From positions 3,534,001-3,598,000 of the forward strand of contig NZ_CP015079.1 of assembly GCF_001653335.1 (NCBI RefSeq): DNA of 64,000 nucleotides, written 5' to 3'. The DNA comes from Nocardioides dokdonensis FR1436. Its GTDB lineage: Bacteria; Actinomycetota; Actinomycetes; Propionibacteriales; Nocardioidaceae. The position numbers and the translations under genes were made by a program. Positions 47,405 to 60,202 of this stretch are shown piece after piece. A model generated the notes under the pieces. It was given only the letters and a program-made list of their open reading frames with translations, searched no databases and was not told the DNA's origin. Numbering within the stretch: position 1 is the first letter of the stretch; the number at the start of each line of letters is the position of its first letter.

Positions 47405-48364
47405 TCAGCCGATCAGCGGGTCGAGCGCCACTGCGACGAAGAGCAGCGACAGGTACAGGTTCGAGGAGTGGAAGAGCCGCATCGGCTGGATGACCGAGAG
47501 CTCGTCGGAGGTCTTGGTGCGGCCCCACATCCGGTGCGCCTCCACGAGGAAGACCGCACCCAGCACGGTGGCCACGACGGGGTAGAACACGCCGGTGCCG
47601 GCGACCGGCCACAGCAGGAGCGACGTGGCGACCATCACCCAGCTGTAGAGGACGATCTGGCGACCGACCTCGCGGCCCGGGACGACCACGGGCAGCATCG
47701 GGACGTCGACGTTCGCGTAGTCCTCGCGGTAGCGCAGCGCCAGTGCCCAGGTGTGCGGGGGCGTCCAGAAGAAGACCACCATGAACAGCACGACGGGGGC
47801 CCAGGCCAGCTCGCCGGTCACCGCCGTCCAGCCGATCAGGGCCGGGAAGCAGCCGGCGAGGCCGCCCCACACGATGTTCTGCGTCGTGCGGCGCTTGAGC
47901 AGCATGGTGTAGCCGAAGACGTAGAACGCCTCGGCCCCCACGGCCAGCAGCGCGGAGAGCGGGTTGACCCACAGGTAGAGCACCACGACCGAGAGCAGGC
48001 CCAGCACGGCGCCGAAGACCATCGCAGCGCGCGGGCTGACGATGTGGCGCGGCAGGGCGCGTCGCCGGGTGCGGCGCATCTGCTCGTCGATGTCGCGGTC
48101 GTACACGCAGTTGAACACCGAGGCCGAACCGGCGGAGAAGGCTCCGCCGACGACGGTGGCCACCACCAGCCCCAGGGGCGGGATGCCTCGGGCCGCGAAG
48201 AACATCACCGGCACGGTCGTGAGTAGCAGCAGCTCGATCACGCGCGGCTTGGTCAGGCCCACGTACGCCGCCACGACGTCGCGGAACCGGACGGATCCGG
48301 CCCCGGCGTTCGCCGTCGCGTCGTCGTGCTGGTCAGCAGCGGCCGAACGGCCGGCGTAGGTCAC
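47405..48364 (-). CDS. ctaB: protohaem IX farnesyltransferase (haem O synthase)
   Basis: CtaB attaches the farnesyl tail to protohaem, the step before CtaA. The protein of about 319 residues is a UbiA-superfamily membrane prenyltransferase with nine helices and the metal-binding motif NCVYDRDIDEQMRRTRRR, followed by the second aspartate cluster in REDYANVDVPMLPVV. The GTG start at 48364 has a GAGGA ribosome binding site. It is convergent with ctaA and divergent from tkt. Confidence 0.95.
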   Translation of the reverse strand: MTYAGRSAAADQHDDATANAGAGSVRFRDVVAAYVGLTKPRVIELLLLTTVPVMFFAARGIPPLGLVVATVVGGAFSAGSASVFNCVYDRDIDEQMRRTRRRALPRHIVSPRAAMVFGAVLGLLSVVVLYLWVNPLSALLAVGAEAFYVFGYTMLLKRRTTQNIVWGGLAGCFPALIGWTAVTGELAWAPVVLFMVVFFWTPPHTWALALRYREDYANVDVPMLPVVVPGREVGRQIVLYSWVMVATSLLLWPVAGTGVFYPVVATVLGAVFLVEAHRMWGRTKTSDELSVIQPMRLFHSSNLYLSLLFVAVALDPLIG

Positions 48365-48413
48365 GACTGGTCCTCGAATGTGCAGGCGGGTGAGGTGAGG
48401 CGGTGCAGATGGG

Positions 48414-48439
48414 AGTCTACTGCCCGACATCGGTAGGGT
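48414..48439. promoter_or_regulatory. divergent promoters of ctaB and tkt
   Basis: On the minus strand TAGACT (48414-48419) lies about 50 bases before the ctaB start. On the plus strand TAGGGT (48434-48439) is about 100 bases before the tkt start. Both genes also carry Shine-Dalgarno sequences, unlike the leaderless genes of this window. Confidence 0.4.
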
Positions 48440-48538
48440 CGGAATCGCCTGGACCCGGGCTCTGTTGTACCCGGTGACGCCCCAGGCGCACCCGAGACGC
48501 ACCCCTTGACGAACCTCGTCAGCACCGGAAGGAACCCT

Positions 48539-50638
<2,100 letters not shown>

Positions 50639-50692
50639 GCGTCCCCGCTCTCCCGGCACTGTCAGCATCCGTCACGACCGCAGGAGGAACAC

Positions 50693-51799
50693 ATGAGTGA
50701 GCGTCTCAAGGCACTGTCCGACGCAGGGGTCTCGATCTGGCTCGACGACCTCTCCCGCGAGCGGATCGAGTCCGGCAACCTCGCCGAGCTGGTCGAGCAG
50801 AAGTCCGTGGTCGGGGTGACCACGAACCCGACCATCTTCGCCGGCGCGATCGCCGACGGCGAGCGCTACGACGAGCAGGTGCGCAGCCTCGTCGCCGAGG
50901 GCCGCAGCGTCGACGAGGTCATCTTCGAGCTCACCACCGAGGACGTGCGCAACGCCTGTGACGTGTTCGCGCCGGTCGCCAGCGCCACGTCGTACGACGG
51001 CAAGGTCTCGATCGAGGTCGAGCCCGATCTCGCGAACGACACCGAGGCCACGATGGCGTCGGCGCGGGCGCTGTGGAAGGCCGTGGACCGCTCGAACGTG
51101 CTGATCAAGATCCCGGCCACGCTCGAGGGGCTGCCGGCCATCACCGCGGCCACCGCCGAGGGCATCAGCGTCAACGTGACCCTGATCTTCGGGCTCGAGC
51201 GCTACCGCGACGTCATGGACGCCTACCTCGCCGGGCTGGAGAAGGCGCAGGAGGCGGGCATCGACCTGTCGACGATCGACTCGGTCGCCTCGTTCTTCGT
51301 CTCCCGCGTGGACTCCGAGGTCGACGGCCGGCTCGAGGAGATCGGCACCCCCGAGGCGCTCGACCTGCGGGGCAAGGCCGCGGTCGCCAACGCCCGCCTG
51401 GCCTACGCCGCCTTCGAGGAGGTGATGGGCAGCGAGCGCTGGACGCGCCTGGCCCAGGCCGGCGCGAACCCGCAGCGGCCGCTGTGGGCCTCGACCGGGG
51501 TCAAGAACCCCGACTACCCCGACACCCTGTACGTCACCGACCTCGTGGTCGCCGACACCGTGAACACGATGCCGGAGAAGACGCTCGAGGCCGTCGCCGA
51601 CCACGGCGAGATCGAGGGTGACCAGGTGACCGGGAGCGCCGAGGGCGCTCAGCAGGTGATCGACGCCGTGCGCGGTGTCGGCATCGACTGGGACCAGGTC
51701 ATCGAGGTCCTCGAGACCGAGGGCGTCGACAAGTTCAAGAAGTCGTGGACCGAGCTCGTCGAGACCGTGGAGGCCCAGATGGAGAAGGCCCGGGCATGA
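50693..51799 (+). CDS. tal: transaldolase
   Basis: Transaldolase transfers a dihydroxyacetone unit between sugar phosphates. The 368-residue protein has the Schiff-base lysine in [16 protein letters not shown] and the actinobacterial long-form C-terminal extension ([20 protein letters not shown]). It lies 54 bases after tkt with a GGAGGA ribosome binding site before its ATG, and overlaps pgi by four bases (ATGA). Confidence 0.97.
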   Translation: MSERLKALSDAGVSIWLDDLSRERIESGNLAELVEQKSVVGVTTNPTIFAGAIADGERYDEQVRSLVAEGRSVDEVIFELTTEDVRNACDVFAPVASATSYDGKVSIEVEPDLANDTEATMASARALWKAVDRSNVLIKIPATLEGLPAITAATAEGISVNVTLIFGLERYRDVMDAYLAGLEKAQEAGIDLSTIDSVASFFVSRVDSEVDGRLEEIGTPEALDLRGKAAVANARLAYAAFEEVMGSERWTRLAQAGANPQRPLWASTGVKNPDYPDTLYVTDLVVADTVNTMPEKTLEAVADHGEIEGDQVTGSAEGAQQVIDAVRGVGIDWDQVIEVLETEGVDKFKKSWTELVETVEAQMEKARA

Positions 51800-53469
51800 G
51801 CACCTCGGCGTCCCACGACCCACGATCCACGGACGCCTGGGGCCGCCTGGCGGCCCACTCCACGGGCTTCGTCCCGGACCTGCGGTCCTGGTTCGCGGAC
51901 GACCCCGACCGGGTGCAGCGACTGACGCACACGGTCGGGGACCTGCACGTCGACCTGTCGAAGAACCTGCTCGACGACACCGTCCTGGACCAGCTCCTGG
52001 CCCTGGCCGAGCAGACAGGCGTGGCGGCCCGGCGCGACGCGATGCTGACCGGTGAGGCCATCAACGTCACGGAGGACCGCGCGGTCCTGCACACGGCGCT
52101 GCGGCTGCCGCGGGACGCCGACCTGGTCGTCGACGGCCAGGACGTGGTCGCCGACGTGCACGAGGTGCTCGACCGGGTCTACGCGTTCGCGCGCCAGGTG
52201 CGCTCCGGCGAGTGGACCGGCGCGACCGGCCTCCCGGTGCGCACGGTCGTCAACATCGGCATCGGCGGCTCCGACCTCGGGCCGGTGATGGCCTACGAGG
52301 CGCTGCGCCCCTACGTGCAGGACGGGATCGAGTGCCGCTTCATCAGCAACATCGACCCCACGGACGCCGCGACCACCCTCCAGGGCCTCGACCCGGCCAC
52401 GACGATCTTCATCGTGGCCAGCAAGACCTTCGGCACCCTCGAGACGCTCACCAACGCCCGTCTGTGCCGCTCCTGGCTGCTGGAGGGGCTCGGCCCCGAC
52501 GTGGACGCGGCCGACGCGGTGGCCCGCCACTTCGTGGCGGTCTCCACCGCGCTGGACAAGGTCGCCGAGTTCGGCATCGACCCCGAGAACGCCTTCGGCT
52601 TCTGGGACTGGGTGGGCGGTCGCTACTCGCTGGACTCCGCGATCGGCACCTCGCTGGTCGTCGCGATCGGCCCCGAGCGGTTCACCGAGCTGCTCGAGGG
52701 CATGCACGCCGTCGACGAGCACTTCCGCACCGCGGAGCCGCGCCGCAACGTGCCGCTCCTCATGGGGCTGCTCAACATCTGGTACGCCAGCTTCCTGGGC
52801 GCCGAGACCCATGCCGTGCTGCCCTACTCCCAGCTCCTGCACCGGTTCCCGGCCTACCTGCAGCAGCTGACGATGGAGTCCAACGGCAAGGGCGTGCGCT
52901 GGGACGGCGCCGAGGTCACCACCGACACCGGTGAGGTGTTCTGGGGCGAGCCCGGCACCAACGGCCAGCACGCCTTCTACCAGCTCCTGCACCAGGGGAC
53001 CCGGCTGGTGCCGGCCGACTTCATCGCCGTCGCCAACCCGGCCCACGAGCTGCGCGACGGTGACCAGGACGTCCATGAGCTGCTGCTGGCCAACTTCTTC
53101 GCCCAGACCCGGGCGCTGGCGTTCGGCAAGACCGCTGAGGAGGTCCGTGCCGAGGGCACCGAGGAGTCGGTCGTCCCGGCGCGGGTCTTCGGCGGCGACC
53201 GGCCCACCACGTCGATCATGGCCCCGGCCCTGACGCCCTCGGTGCTGGGCCAGCTCGTGGCGCTCTACGAGCACATCACCTTCACCCAGGGTGTGGTCTG
53301 GGGCATCGACAGCTTCGACCAGTGGGGCGTCGAGCTCGGCAAGCAGCTGGCCCAGGAGGTCGGGCCGGCCGTCGCCGGGGACGCCGACAGCCTCGCCGAG
53401 CAGGACGCCTCGACCCGCTCCCTCATCGATTACTACCGCGCGCAGCGGCGTACGGCAGGAGGTTCCTGA
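51796..53469 (+). CDS. pgi: glucose-6-phosphate isomerase
   Basis: Pgi interconverts glucose-6-phosphate and fructose-6-phosphate. The 557-residue protein shows [18 protein letters not shown], the [15 protein letters not shown] motif, [11 protein letters not shown], and [18 protein letters not shown] near the end, the classical Pgi family signatures. It is coupled to tal by ATGA and to pgl by a one-base overlap. In many relatives zwf and opcA lie between pgi and pgl; here they are absent. Confidence 0.96.
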   Translation: MSTSASHDPRSTDAWGRLAAHSTGFVPDLRSWFADDPDRVQRLTHTVGDLHVDLSKNLLDDTVLDQLLALAEQTGVAARRDAMLTGEAINVTEDRAVLHTALRLPRDADLVVDGQDVVADVHEVLDRVYAFARQVRSGEWTGATGLPVRTVVNIGIGGSDLGPVMAYEALRPYVQDGIECRFISNIDPTDAATTLQGLDPATTIFIVASKTFGTLETLTNARLCRSWLLEGLGPDVDAADAVARHFVAVSTALDKVAEFGIDPENAFGFWDWVGGRYSLDSAIGTSLVVAIGPERFTELLEGMHAVDEHFRTAEPRRNVPLLMGLLNIWYASFLGAETHAVLPYSQLLHRFPAYLQQLTMESNGKGVRWDGAEVTTDTGEVFWGEPGTNGQHAFYQLLHQGTRLVPADFIAVANPAHELRDGDQDVHELLLANFFAQTRALAFGKTAEEVRAEGTEESVVPARVFGGDRPTTSIMAPALTPSVLGQLVALYEHITFTQGVVWGIDSFDQWGVELGKQLAQEVGPAVAGDADSLAEQDASTRSLIDYYRAQRRTAGGS

Positions 53470-54212
53470 TGGCCACCGAACCCCTCATCGAGGTGCACGA
53501 CGACGCAGCCACGCTGGCGACCGCGGTGGCCGGCGAGCTGCTCACCCGGCTCGCCGACGCCCAGTCGGCCGGTCGCGTCCCCCACGTGGTCCTGACCGGT
53601 GGTTCCATCGCCGGCGCGATCCACGCCGAGGTCGCCCGGCTCTCCTCGGGGACCGAGAGCCCGCCGGTGGACTGGACCCAGGTCGCGCTGTGGTGGGGCG
53701 ACGACCGCTTCGTGCCCGCCGCCTCCGAGGACCGCAACGCGCTCCAGGCCAGGACCGCCTTCATCGAGGCGCTCGCGATCCCCGCCGCGCACGTCCACGA
53801 GGTGCCCTCCACCGACGACGTCGCCACCGCCGAGGAGGCGGCCCAGCGCTATGCGGACGCCCTGGTCGAGCACGGGGCCGACCAGTTCGAGGTGCTGATG
53901 CTGGGTGTCGGTCCCGACGGGCACGTGGCCTCGCTGTTCCCCGGCTTCGAGCAGCTCGACGTCCGCGACCGCGACGTCGCCGCCGTCCACGACTCCCCCA
54001 AGCCACCGCCCGACCGCGTCACGCTGACCTTCGCGGCCCTGGAGCGGGCCCGGAGCACGTGGTTCCTGGTCAGCGGCGAGGAGAAGGCCGAGGCCGTAGC
54101 CCGGGCCCTGTCCCCCGCGACCACGAGCGGCGCGGAGACGCCGGCCAGCGTCCCGCGCGGGCGTGAGGAGACCACCTGGTTCCTCGACCGCGCGGCCGCG
54201 TCCCGCCTCTGA
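53469..54212 (+). CDS. pgl: 6-phosphogluconolactonase
   Basis: Pgl hydrolyses 6-phosphogluconolactone in the oxidative pentose phosphate pathway. The 247-residue protein has VVLTGGSIAGAIHAEVA, WWGDDRFVP and GVGPDGHVASLFPG, the hallmark motifs. It starts in the pgi stop (TGATG). Its product acts downstream of Zwf, whose gene is not in this cluster, so the operon is out of step with its usual partner. Tandem palindromes follow directly. Confidence 0.95.
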   Translation: MATEPLIEVHDDAATLATAVAGELLTRLADAQSAGRVPHVVLTGGSIAGAIHAEVARLSSGTESPPVDWTQVALWWGDDRFVPAASEDRNALQARTAFIEALAIPAAHVHEVPSTDDVATAEEAAQRYADALVEHGADQFEVLMLGVGPDGHVASLFPGFEQLDVRDRDVAAVHDSPKPPPDRVTLTFAALERARSTWFLVSGEEKAEAVARALSPATTSGAETPASVPRGREETTWFLDRAAASRL

Positions 54213-54214
54213 TC

Positions 54215-54278
54215 CGCGACTCGGCTGGCTTTTCCGGGCCAAGTCGCGAGCCGGCTGGTCTTTTCAGGCCGGGTCGCG
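54215..54278. repeat. tandem palindromes upstream of AbiEi/DUF559 gene
   Basis: Two imperfect hairpin units of 34 bases overlap by CGCG: 54215-54248 and 54245-54278. Each begins CGCGA and ends TCGCG with a T-rich loop in the middle (CGCGAGCCGGCTGG ... CAGGCCGGGTCGCG in the second). The second unit is a near-perfect inverted copy of 55335-55366, beyond the next gene. They may also end pgl transcription. Confidence 0.85.
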
Positions 54279-54279
54279 G

Positions 54280-54288
54280 TTGTCCACA
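54280..54288 (+). other. DnaA-box-like sequence
   Basis: The nonamer TTGTCCACA is the consensus DnaA box of Streptomyces and relatives. It is single, next to the palindromes and 50 bases before the AbiEi/DUF559 gene. A single match is expected by chance about once in 130 kb per strand, so I list it only as a site. Confidence 0.3.
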
Positions 54289-54326
54289 GGTGGCTTGGTT
54301 CCTGGGTTGAGGCAGAGCACTCCGGG

Positions 54327-54332
54327 CAGCCT
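54327..54332 (+). promoter_or_regulatory. -10 candidate of AbiEi/DUF559 gene
   Basis: CAGCCT lies six bases before the ATG at 54339, with a weak TTGAGG (54307-54312) upstream. The spacing resembles that of the other leaderless genes, although the first base is not T. Confidence 0.35.
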
Positions 54333-54338
54333 CGCCGC

Positions 54339-55349
54339 ATGGACATCGATGAAACGCTCGACGCCGGCACGCTCGACCCCGCCTGGGGTCTCCCGCTCGA
54401 CCGGCCGTTCCTCAGCCGCGCGGCCACCGAGGCCGGCTGCTCGCGCCGCCAGCTGGACCAGCTCGTCGCCCTCGGACTGCTGCGCCGTCCGGTCAAGGGC
54501 GTGCTCGTGTGCGCCGACGTCACTGAAGACGTCGCTCTTCGGGCCGAGTCGCTGCGCCTCATCGCTCCACCGGACGCTGTGGTCACCGACCGGCACGCGG
54601 CCTGGCTGCACGGGGCTGAAGGAGCCCTGGCGCCCGGCGAGCACCTGGCGCTGCAACCCATCTCCGTCGTCCTCCCGCCCCGCCGCGGTCGGCTGCGCAA
54701 CTCCATCACGGCCGGCGGTGAGCGGGACCTGGCCGAGCATGACGTCACGAGGATCCGCGGCCTGGCTGTCACCACCCGCTTGCGCACGGCTCACGACCTC
54801 GGGCGGCGCCGGTGGCCGGACGAGGCCCTGGCGGGCGTCGACGCCATGCACCGGCTGCCCGGCTTCGACCACGCCGCGTTCCTGGCCGGCATCGAGCGGT
54901 ACGCCGGCCGGCGATGGATCCGCACCCTCCGGGAGGTCGGTCCCCTGGCAGACGGCCGCGCCGAGTCGCCGGCCGAGTCGATCCTCCGCTTGCGGTGCCT
55001 GGAGTGCGGGATCGACGTGGTGCCGCAGTTCGACCTGTGGGACGGCGACCACCACGTGGCACGCTTCGACCTCGCCGTTCCCGAGCTGCGCATCGCCTTC
55101 GAGTACGACGGCGAGGAGTGGCACTCCACCCCGGAGCAGCGCGAACACGACCGGCTCAGACGCGAGGCCGCCCGGCGGCTCGGCTGGCTGATCGTGGTGA
55201 TCCGCAAGGAGCACCTGTTCGGCCAGAGCCGCACGGCCGAGACGAGGATTCGCGAGGGCTACGCAGAAGCACTCCGCCGGGCCGGTCGATCGCCGTACTG
55301 GCGCCTGGAGCCGTCTCGAGAAAACCGGCCGCATCGCGACCCGGCCTGA
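54339..55349 (+). CDS. AbiEi-like winged-helix protein with C-terminal DUF559 (Vsr/PD-(D/E)XK) nuclease domain
   Basis: The 336-residue protein has a winged helix at about 24-56 (FLSRAATEAGCSRRQLDQLV) as in AbiEi antitoxins, a middle AbiEi-like region (VTDRHAAWLHG), and a C-terminal nuclease-like domain with E213, D244, E255 and D257 (ARFDLAVPELRIAFEYDG) and the Vsr-like GWLIVVIRKEHLF. The set E-D-ExD fits a PD-(D/E)XK core. No cognate AbiEii nucleotidyltransferase is adjacent. The gene lies between housekeeping pgl and rbpA, and its last four codons and stop lie inside the right palindrome. Mobility or a defence role is inferred from architecture only. Confidence 0.85.
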   Translation: MDIDETLDAGTLDPAWGLPLDRPFLSRAATEAGCSRRQLDQLVALGLLRRPVKGVLVCADVTEDVALRAESLRLIAPPDAVVTDRHAAWLHGAEGALAPGEHLALQPISVVLPPRRGRLRNSITAGGERDLAEHDVTRIRGLAVTTRLRTAHDLGRRRWPDEALAGVDAMHRLPGFDHAAFLAGIERYAGRRWIRTLREVGPLADGRAESPAESILRLRCLECGIDVVPQFDLWDGDHHVARFDLAVPELRIAFEYDGEEWHSTPEQREHDRLRREAARRLGWLIVVIRKEHLFGQSRTAETRIREGYAEALRRAGRSPYWRLEPSRENRPHRDPA

Positions 55350-55366
55350 AAACCAGCCGGCTCGCG
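55335..55366. repeat. right palindrome of AbiEi/DUF559 gene
   Basis: This 32-base imperfect hairpin (CGCGACCCGGCCTG ... CCAGCCGGCTCGCG) is the inverted copy of 54245-54278, differing only by two bases in the loop. It contains the stop codon of the AbiEi/DUF559 gene and ends five bases from the rbpA stop, so it could also act as a terminator for both. Confidence 0.85.
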
Positions 55367-55371
55367 GAGGG

Positions 55372-55731
55372 TCAGAAGATCAGGTCGCCGGACTTGCGGC
55401 GGCTGCGGAGCAGCTTGAGGGCCTCGGCGAGGATGCTGGCCGCCTCCTCCTCGGAGCGACGCTCCTTCACGTAGGCCAGGTGCGTCTTGTACGGCTCCAC
55501 CTTGCGCGCCGGCGGCGGGTTGTCGGCGTCCGTGCTCGCCGGGAGACCGCACTTGGGGCAGTCCCACGACTCGGGGGCCACCGCCTCGACCGCGAACGCG
55601 ATCACCGAGTGGTGCTGACGGGCGCAGAAGTACGTCACGGTCTGGCGCGGGGCGGCATCGCCGCGCTCCGCCTCACCGATCGGTCCGGCACCGACCCGGC
55701 TGCCCCGGATCGCGCTTCCTCCACCAGCCAC
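55372..55731 (-). CDS. rbpA: RNA polymerase-binding protein RbpA
   Basis: RbpA binds the group 1 sigma factors and stabilises open promoter complexes in actinobacteria. The 119-residue protein has the N-terminal SAIRGSRVGAGP tail, the RbpA core TYFCARQHHSVIAFAVEAVAPESWDCPKCG (with the zinc-like cysteine pair CPKCG), a basic linker and the C-terminal sigma-interacting helix RSEEEAASILAEALKLL. It is in the expected place next to secG. Its 3' end is five bases from the right palindrome. Confidence 0.96.
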   Translation of the reverse strand: MAGGGSAIRGSRVGAGPIGEAERGDAAPRQTVTYFCARQHHSVIAFAVEAVAPESWDCPKCGLPASTDADNPPPARKVEPYKTHLAYVKERRSEEEAASILAEALKLLRSRRKSGDLIF

Positions 55732-55769
55732 GAGCTCTCCTTCAAAGACGGTCGATCAGGGTGGGCGGA

Positions 55770-56000
55770 TCAGTACGCGAGCACGAGCCCCATGGAGATC
55801 ACGGTGGCGAACCAGACGACCCCGGTGCCGACGGTGAGCCGGTCGAGGTTCTTCTCGGCGATCGACGAGCCGCCGAGCGAGCTCGACACACCGCCACCGA
55901 ACATGTCGGAGAGACCACCGCCGCGACCCTTGTGCAGGAGCACGAGAAGGATCATCGCGGAGCTGGTGAGGACGAGGATGATGGTGAGGAACGTTTCCAC
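55770..56000 (-). CDS. secG: preprotein translocase subunit SecG
   Basis: SecG is the small accessory subunit of the SecYEG channel. The 76-residue protein has two membrane helices (about 3-25 and 54-74) flanking a Gly-rich LLHKGRGGGLSDMFGGG motif. Its position after tpiA is the standard one. It lies 31 bases beyond the tpiA stop. Confidence 0.95.
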   Translation of the reverse strand: METFLTIILVLTSSAMILLVLLHKGRGGGLSDMFGGGVSSSLGGSSIAEKNLDRLTVGTGVVWFATVISMGLVLAY

Positions 56001-56031
56001 GGTCGCGAATCCTACGTCACGTCGCCGGAGG

Positions 56032-56841
56032 TCACAGGACCGGCATGTCGTAGAAGCGGCAGATGCCGCCGAACTCGTCGGCCTGCAGGCTCGCGCCGCC
56101 GACGAGCGCGCCGTCGACGTCGTCCTTGGCCATGATGCCGGCGATGTTGGCGGCCTTCACGGACCCGCCGTAGAGCACGCGCACCGCGTCCGCGGCCTCG
56201 TCGCCGTGCGAGGAGCGCACGGTCTCCCGGATGGCGGCACAGACCTCCTGGGCGTCCTCGGGGGTGGCCACCTCGCCGGTGCCGATCGCCCAGACGGGCT
56301 CGTAGGCGACGACCAGGCCCGCGACCTGCTCGGGTGTGAAGCCCGCCAGCGAGCCCTGGACCTGGGCGACGCAGTAGTCGACGTGCTCGCGCGCCTGGCG
56401 GGTCTCGAGGCCCTCGCCGACGCACACGATCGGAGTCATCCCCGCCGCCAGCGCGCGGTGCGCCTTCGCGTTGACGACCTCGTCGCTCTCGCCGTGGTGC
56501 TCACGGCGCTCGGAGTGGCCGACGACGACGTAGGAGCACCCGAGCTTGGCCAGCATGCCGGCCGAGATCTCGCCGGTGTAGGCGCCGGACTCGTGCACCG
56601 AGACGTCCTGGGCGCCGTAGCGCACCGAGAGCCGGTCACCGTCGACGATGGTCTGCACGGAGCGCAGGTCGGTGAACGGCGGCACCACGACCACCTCGAC
56701 GCGGCGGTAGTCGTGCTTCTTGTCCGAGAGCGTCCACGCGAGCTTCTGGACCAGGACCACCGCTTCCTGGTGGTTCAGGTTCATCTTCCAGTTGCCCGCC
56801 ATCAGCGGGGTGCGCCCGGGGGCGGGGGTCGTGCTGGCCAT
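56032..56841 (-). CDS. tpiA: triosephosphate isomerase
   Basis: TpiA interconverts dihydroxyacetone phosphate and glyceraldehyde-3-phosphate. The 269-residue protein has the N-terminal NWKMNLNH lysine motif, the catalytic histidine in VVGHSERR, and the catalytic glutamate in [12 protein letters not shown], plus the phosphate loop YGGSVKAAN. It starts six bases after the pgk stop and is part of the gap-pgk-tpiA-secG run. Confidence 0.97.
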   Translation of the reverse strand: MASTTPAPGRTPLMAGNWKMNLNHQEAVVLVQKLAWTLSDKKHDYRRVEVVVVPPFTDLRSVQTIVDGDRLSVRYGAQDVSVHESGAYTGEISAGMLAKLGCSYVVVGHSERREHHGESDEVVNAKAHRALAAGMTPIVCVGEGLETRQAREHVDYCVAQVQGSLAGFTPEQVAGLVVAYEPVWAIGTGEVATPEDAQEVCAAIRETVRSSHGDEAADAVRVLYGGSVKAANIAGIMAKDDVDGALVGGASLQADEFGGICRFYDMPVL

Positions 56842-56846
56842 GGTCG

Positions 56847-58061
56847 TCAGTCCTCCAGGACGTCGATGCCGGGCAGGTCCTTGCCCTCGAGGTACTCGAG
56901 GGAGGCACCGCCACCGGTGGAGATGTGGCCGAAGTCGGCCTCATCGAAGCCGAGCGTGCGCACCGCGGCCGCGGAGTCGCCGCCGCCGACGACGGACAGG
57001 CCGTCGATGCCGGTCAGGGCGCTGGCGACGGCACGGGTGCCGTCGGCGAACTGCGGCACCTCGAACACGCCCATCGGGCCGTTCCAGAACACCGTCCGCG
57101 CGTCGGCCAGGGCCGCCGCGAAGTCGGCGCCGGAGGCCGGGCCGATGTCGAGACCGAGGCAGTCCGCCGGGATGTCGGTGGCCGGGACCACCCGCGGCTC
57201 GGGCTGGCGCCCGCCGCCGGGGAACGCGGTGTCGACCACGATGTCGCCCGGCAGCAGGATCTGCACGCCCGACGCCTCCGCGCGCTCGAGGTAGGCGCGG
57301 CAGACGTCGAGCTGGTCCTCCTCGAGCAGGCTCTTGCCGACCTCGTGGCCCTGGGCCTTGAGGAAGGTGAAGACCATCCCGCCGCCGATGAGCAGCTTGT
57401 CCGCCTTGTCGAGCAGGTTGTCGATGACCCCGAGCTTGTCGGACACCTTCGACCCGCCGAGGACGACGACGTAGGGCCGCTCCGGGGTCTCGGTCAGGCG
57501 ACGCAGCACCTCGATCTCGGTGGCCACCAGCCCGCCCATGGCGTGCGGCAGCCGCTTCGCGACGTCGTACACCGAGGCCTGCTTGCGGTGGACGACACCG
57601 AACCCGTCGGAGACGAAGACGTCGGCGAGCTCCGCCAGCCGACCGGCGAAGGCCTCGCGCTCGGCGTCGACCTTGCTGGTCTCACCGGCGTTGAAGCGGA
57701 CGTTCTCGAGGACCGCGACCTGGCCGTCCTCGAGACCGGCGACGGTCTCGTGGGCCGACTCGCCCACGGTGTCACGGGCGAAGGCCACGTCGGCACCGAG
57801 CAGCTGACCGAGCCGGGCCGCCACCGGGGCCAGCGAGTACGCCGGATCCGGCGCCCCCTGGGGACGACCCAGGTGGGCCGCGACCACCACCCGGGCGCCG
57901 GCCTCGGCCAGCGCCCGGATGGTGGGCAGGCTCGCCCGGATCCGGCCGTCGTCGGTGATGGTGGCGCCGTCGAGCGGGACGTTGAGGTCGGAGCGAACCA
58001 GGACCCGCTTCCCAGCGACGCCCTGCTCCAGCAGCTGCTCCAGGTTCGCGTGCGTCGTCAC
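56847..58061 (-). CDS. pgk: phosphoglycerate kinase
   Basis: Pgk makes ATP from 1,3-bisphosphoglycerate. The 404-residue protein has [22 protein letters not shown] and the C-terminal [14 protein letters not shown] loop of the nucleotide site. It starts with GTG two bases after the gap stop. The frame extends further upstream into gap, so I chose the start from the homology, not from the open frame. Confidence 0.96.
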   Translation of the reverse strand: MTTHANLEQLLEQGVAGKRVLVRSDLNVPLDGATITDDGRIRASLPTIRALAEAGARVVVAAHLGRPQGAPDPAYSLAPVAARLGQLLGADVAFARDTVGESAHETVAGLEDGQVAVLENVRFNAGETSKVDAEREAFAGRLAELADVFVSDGFGVVHRKQASVYDVAKRLPHAMGGLVATEIEVLRRLTETPERPYVVVLGGSKVSDKLGVIDNLLDKADKLLIGGGMVFTFLKAQGHEVGKSLLEEDQLDVCRAYLERAEASGVQILLPGDIVVDTAFPGGGRQPEPRVVPATDIPADCLGLDIGPASGADFAAALADARTVFWNGPMGVFEVPQFADGTRAVASALTGIDGLSVVGGGDSAAAVRTLGFDEADFGHISTGGGASLEYLEGKDLPGIDVLED

Positions 58062-58063
58062 TG

Positions 58064-59125
<1,062 letters not shown>

Positions 59126-59157
59126 TCGCCAACCCGCGGGTCGGCACCGACCCGTCC

Positions 59158-59188
59158 CGACGTACGTGCGGGTAACCCGCGTACGTCG
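59158..59188 (-). terminator. hairpin after whiA
   Basis: A strong hairpin lies six bases beyond the whiA stop: arms CGACGTAC and GTACGTCG, plus GCGGG/CCCGC closing the loop TAA, with a two-base bulge. It has no U-tract. It separates the whiA operon from gap. Confidence 0.6.
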
Positions 59189-59193
59189 ACGCC

Positions 59194-60180
59194 TCAGGAG
59201 TCCTCGACCATCATCTCCGGCGTCAGCGACGACTCGGTGTCGGGGATGCCGAGGTCCTCGGCACGCTTGTCGGCCATCGCGAGCAGCCGGCGGATCCGCC
59301 CGGCGATCGCGTCCTTGGTCAGCACCGGCTCGTGCAGCTGGCCCAGCTCCTCGAGGGAGGCCTGCTTGTGCTCGAGCCGCAGCGTGCCGGCCATGCGGAG
59401 GTGGTCGGGCACGTCGTCGCCGAGGATCTCCATGGCCCGGTCGACCCGGGCGCCGGCGGCGACCGCGGCGCGGGCGGAGCGGCGCAGGTTGGCGTCGTCG
59501 AAGTTGGCCAGGCGGTTCGCGGTGGCCCGGACCTCACGGCGCATCCGGCGCTCCTCCCAGGCCATCAGCGACTCGTGGGCGCCGAGGCGGGTCAGCAGCT
59601 GGCCGATGGCGTCGCCGTCGCGGATCACGACCCGGTCCACGCCACGCACCTCGCGGGCCTTGGCCTGGATGCCGAGACGACGGGCGACTCCGACGAGTGC
59701 CAGCGCGGCCTCGGAACCGGGGCAGGTGACCTCGAGGGAGGACGAGCGACCCGGCTCGGTGAGCGAGCCGTGCGCCAGGAACGCACCCCGCCAGGCGGCG
59801 ACCGAGTCGCAGCCGCTGCCGGCGACCACCGCGGGAGGCAGGCCGCGCACGGGGCGTCCGCGCTGGTCGAGCAGCCCGGTCTGGCGGGCCAGGGACTCGC
59901 CGTCCTTGACCACGCGCACCAGGTAGCGGCTGCCCTTGCGGATGCCGCTGCCCTGGACCACCACGACGTCGGACTGGGCGCCGTACACCTCGGAGACGTC
60001 GCGACGCAGGCGACGGGCGGCCGCACCCGTGTCGAGCTCGGCCTCGACGACGATGCGTCCGCTGACGATGTGCAGCCCGCCCGCGAAGCGCAGCAGGGAG
60101 GCCACCTCGGCCTTGCGGCAGCAGGTCTTCGTGATCTGGGTGGAGGCCAGCTCTGCCTTCACCTGTGCCGTCATCGCCAT
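59194..60180 (-). CDS. whiA: WhiA, sporulation/cell division regulator
   Basis: WhiA is the conserved DNA-binding protein of the LAGLIDADG-like fold that controls sporulation and cell division in actinobacteria and influences division in other Gram-positives. The 328-residue protein has the N-terminal core ([19 protein letters not shown]) and the C-terminal helix-turn-helix ([20 protein letters not shown]). The ATG at 60180 has GGGAGGA upstream; one three codons earlier is less likely. It follows yvcK in the standard whiA-yvcK-rapZ-uvrC order. Confidence 0.95.
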   Translation of the reverse strand: MAMTAQVKAELASTQITKTCCRKAEVASLLRFAGGLHIVSGRIVVEAELDTGAAARRLRRDVSEVYGAQSDVVVVQGSGIRKGSRYLVRVVKDGESLARQTGLLDQRGRPVRGLPPAVVAGSGCDSVAAWRGAFLAHGSLTEPGRSSSLEVTCPGSEAALALVGVARRLGIQAKAREVRGVDRVVIRDGDAIGQLLTRLGAHESLMAWEERRMRREVRATANRLANFDDANLRRSARAAVAAGARVDRAMEILGDDVPDHLRMAGTLRLEHKQASLEELGQLHEPVLTKDAIAGRIRRLLAMADKRAEDLGIPDTESSLTPEMMVEDS

Positions 60181-60202
60181 GATCGGCATCCTCCCACGCG
60201 GG

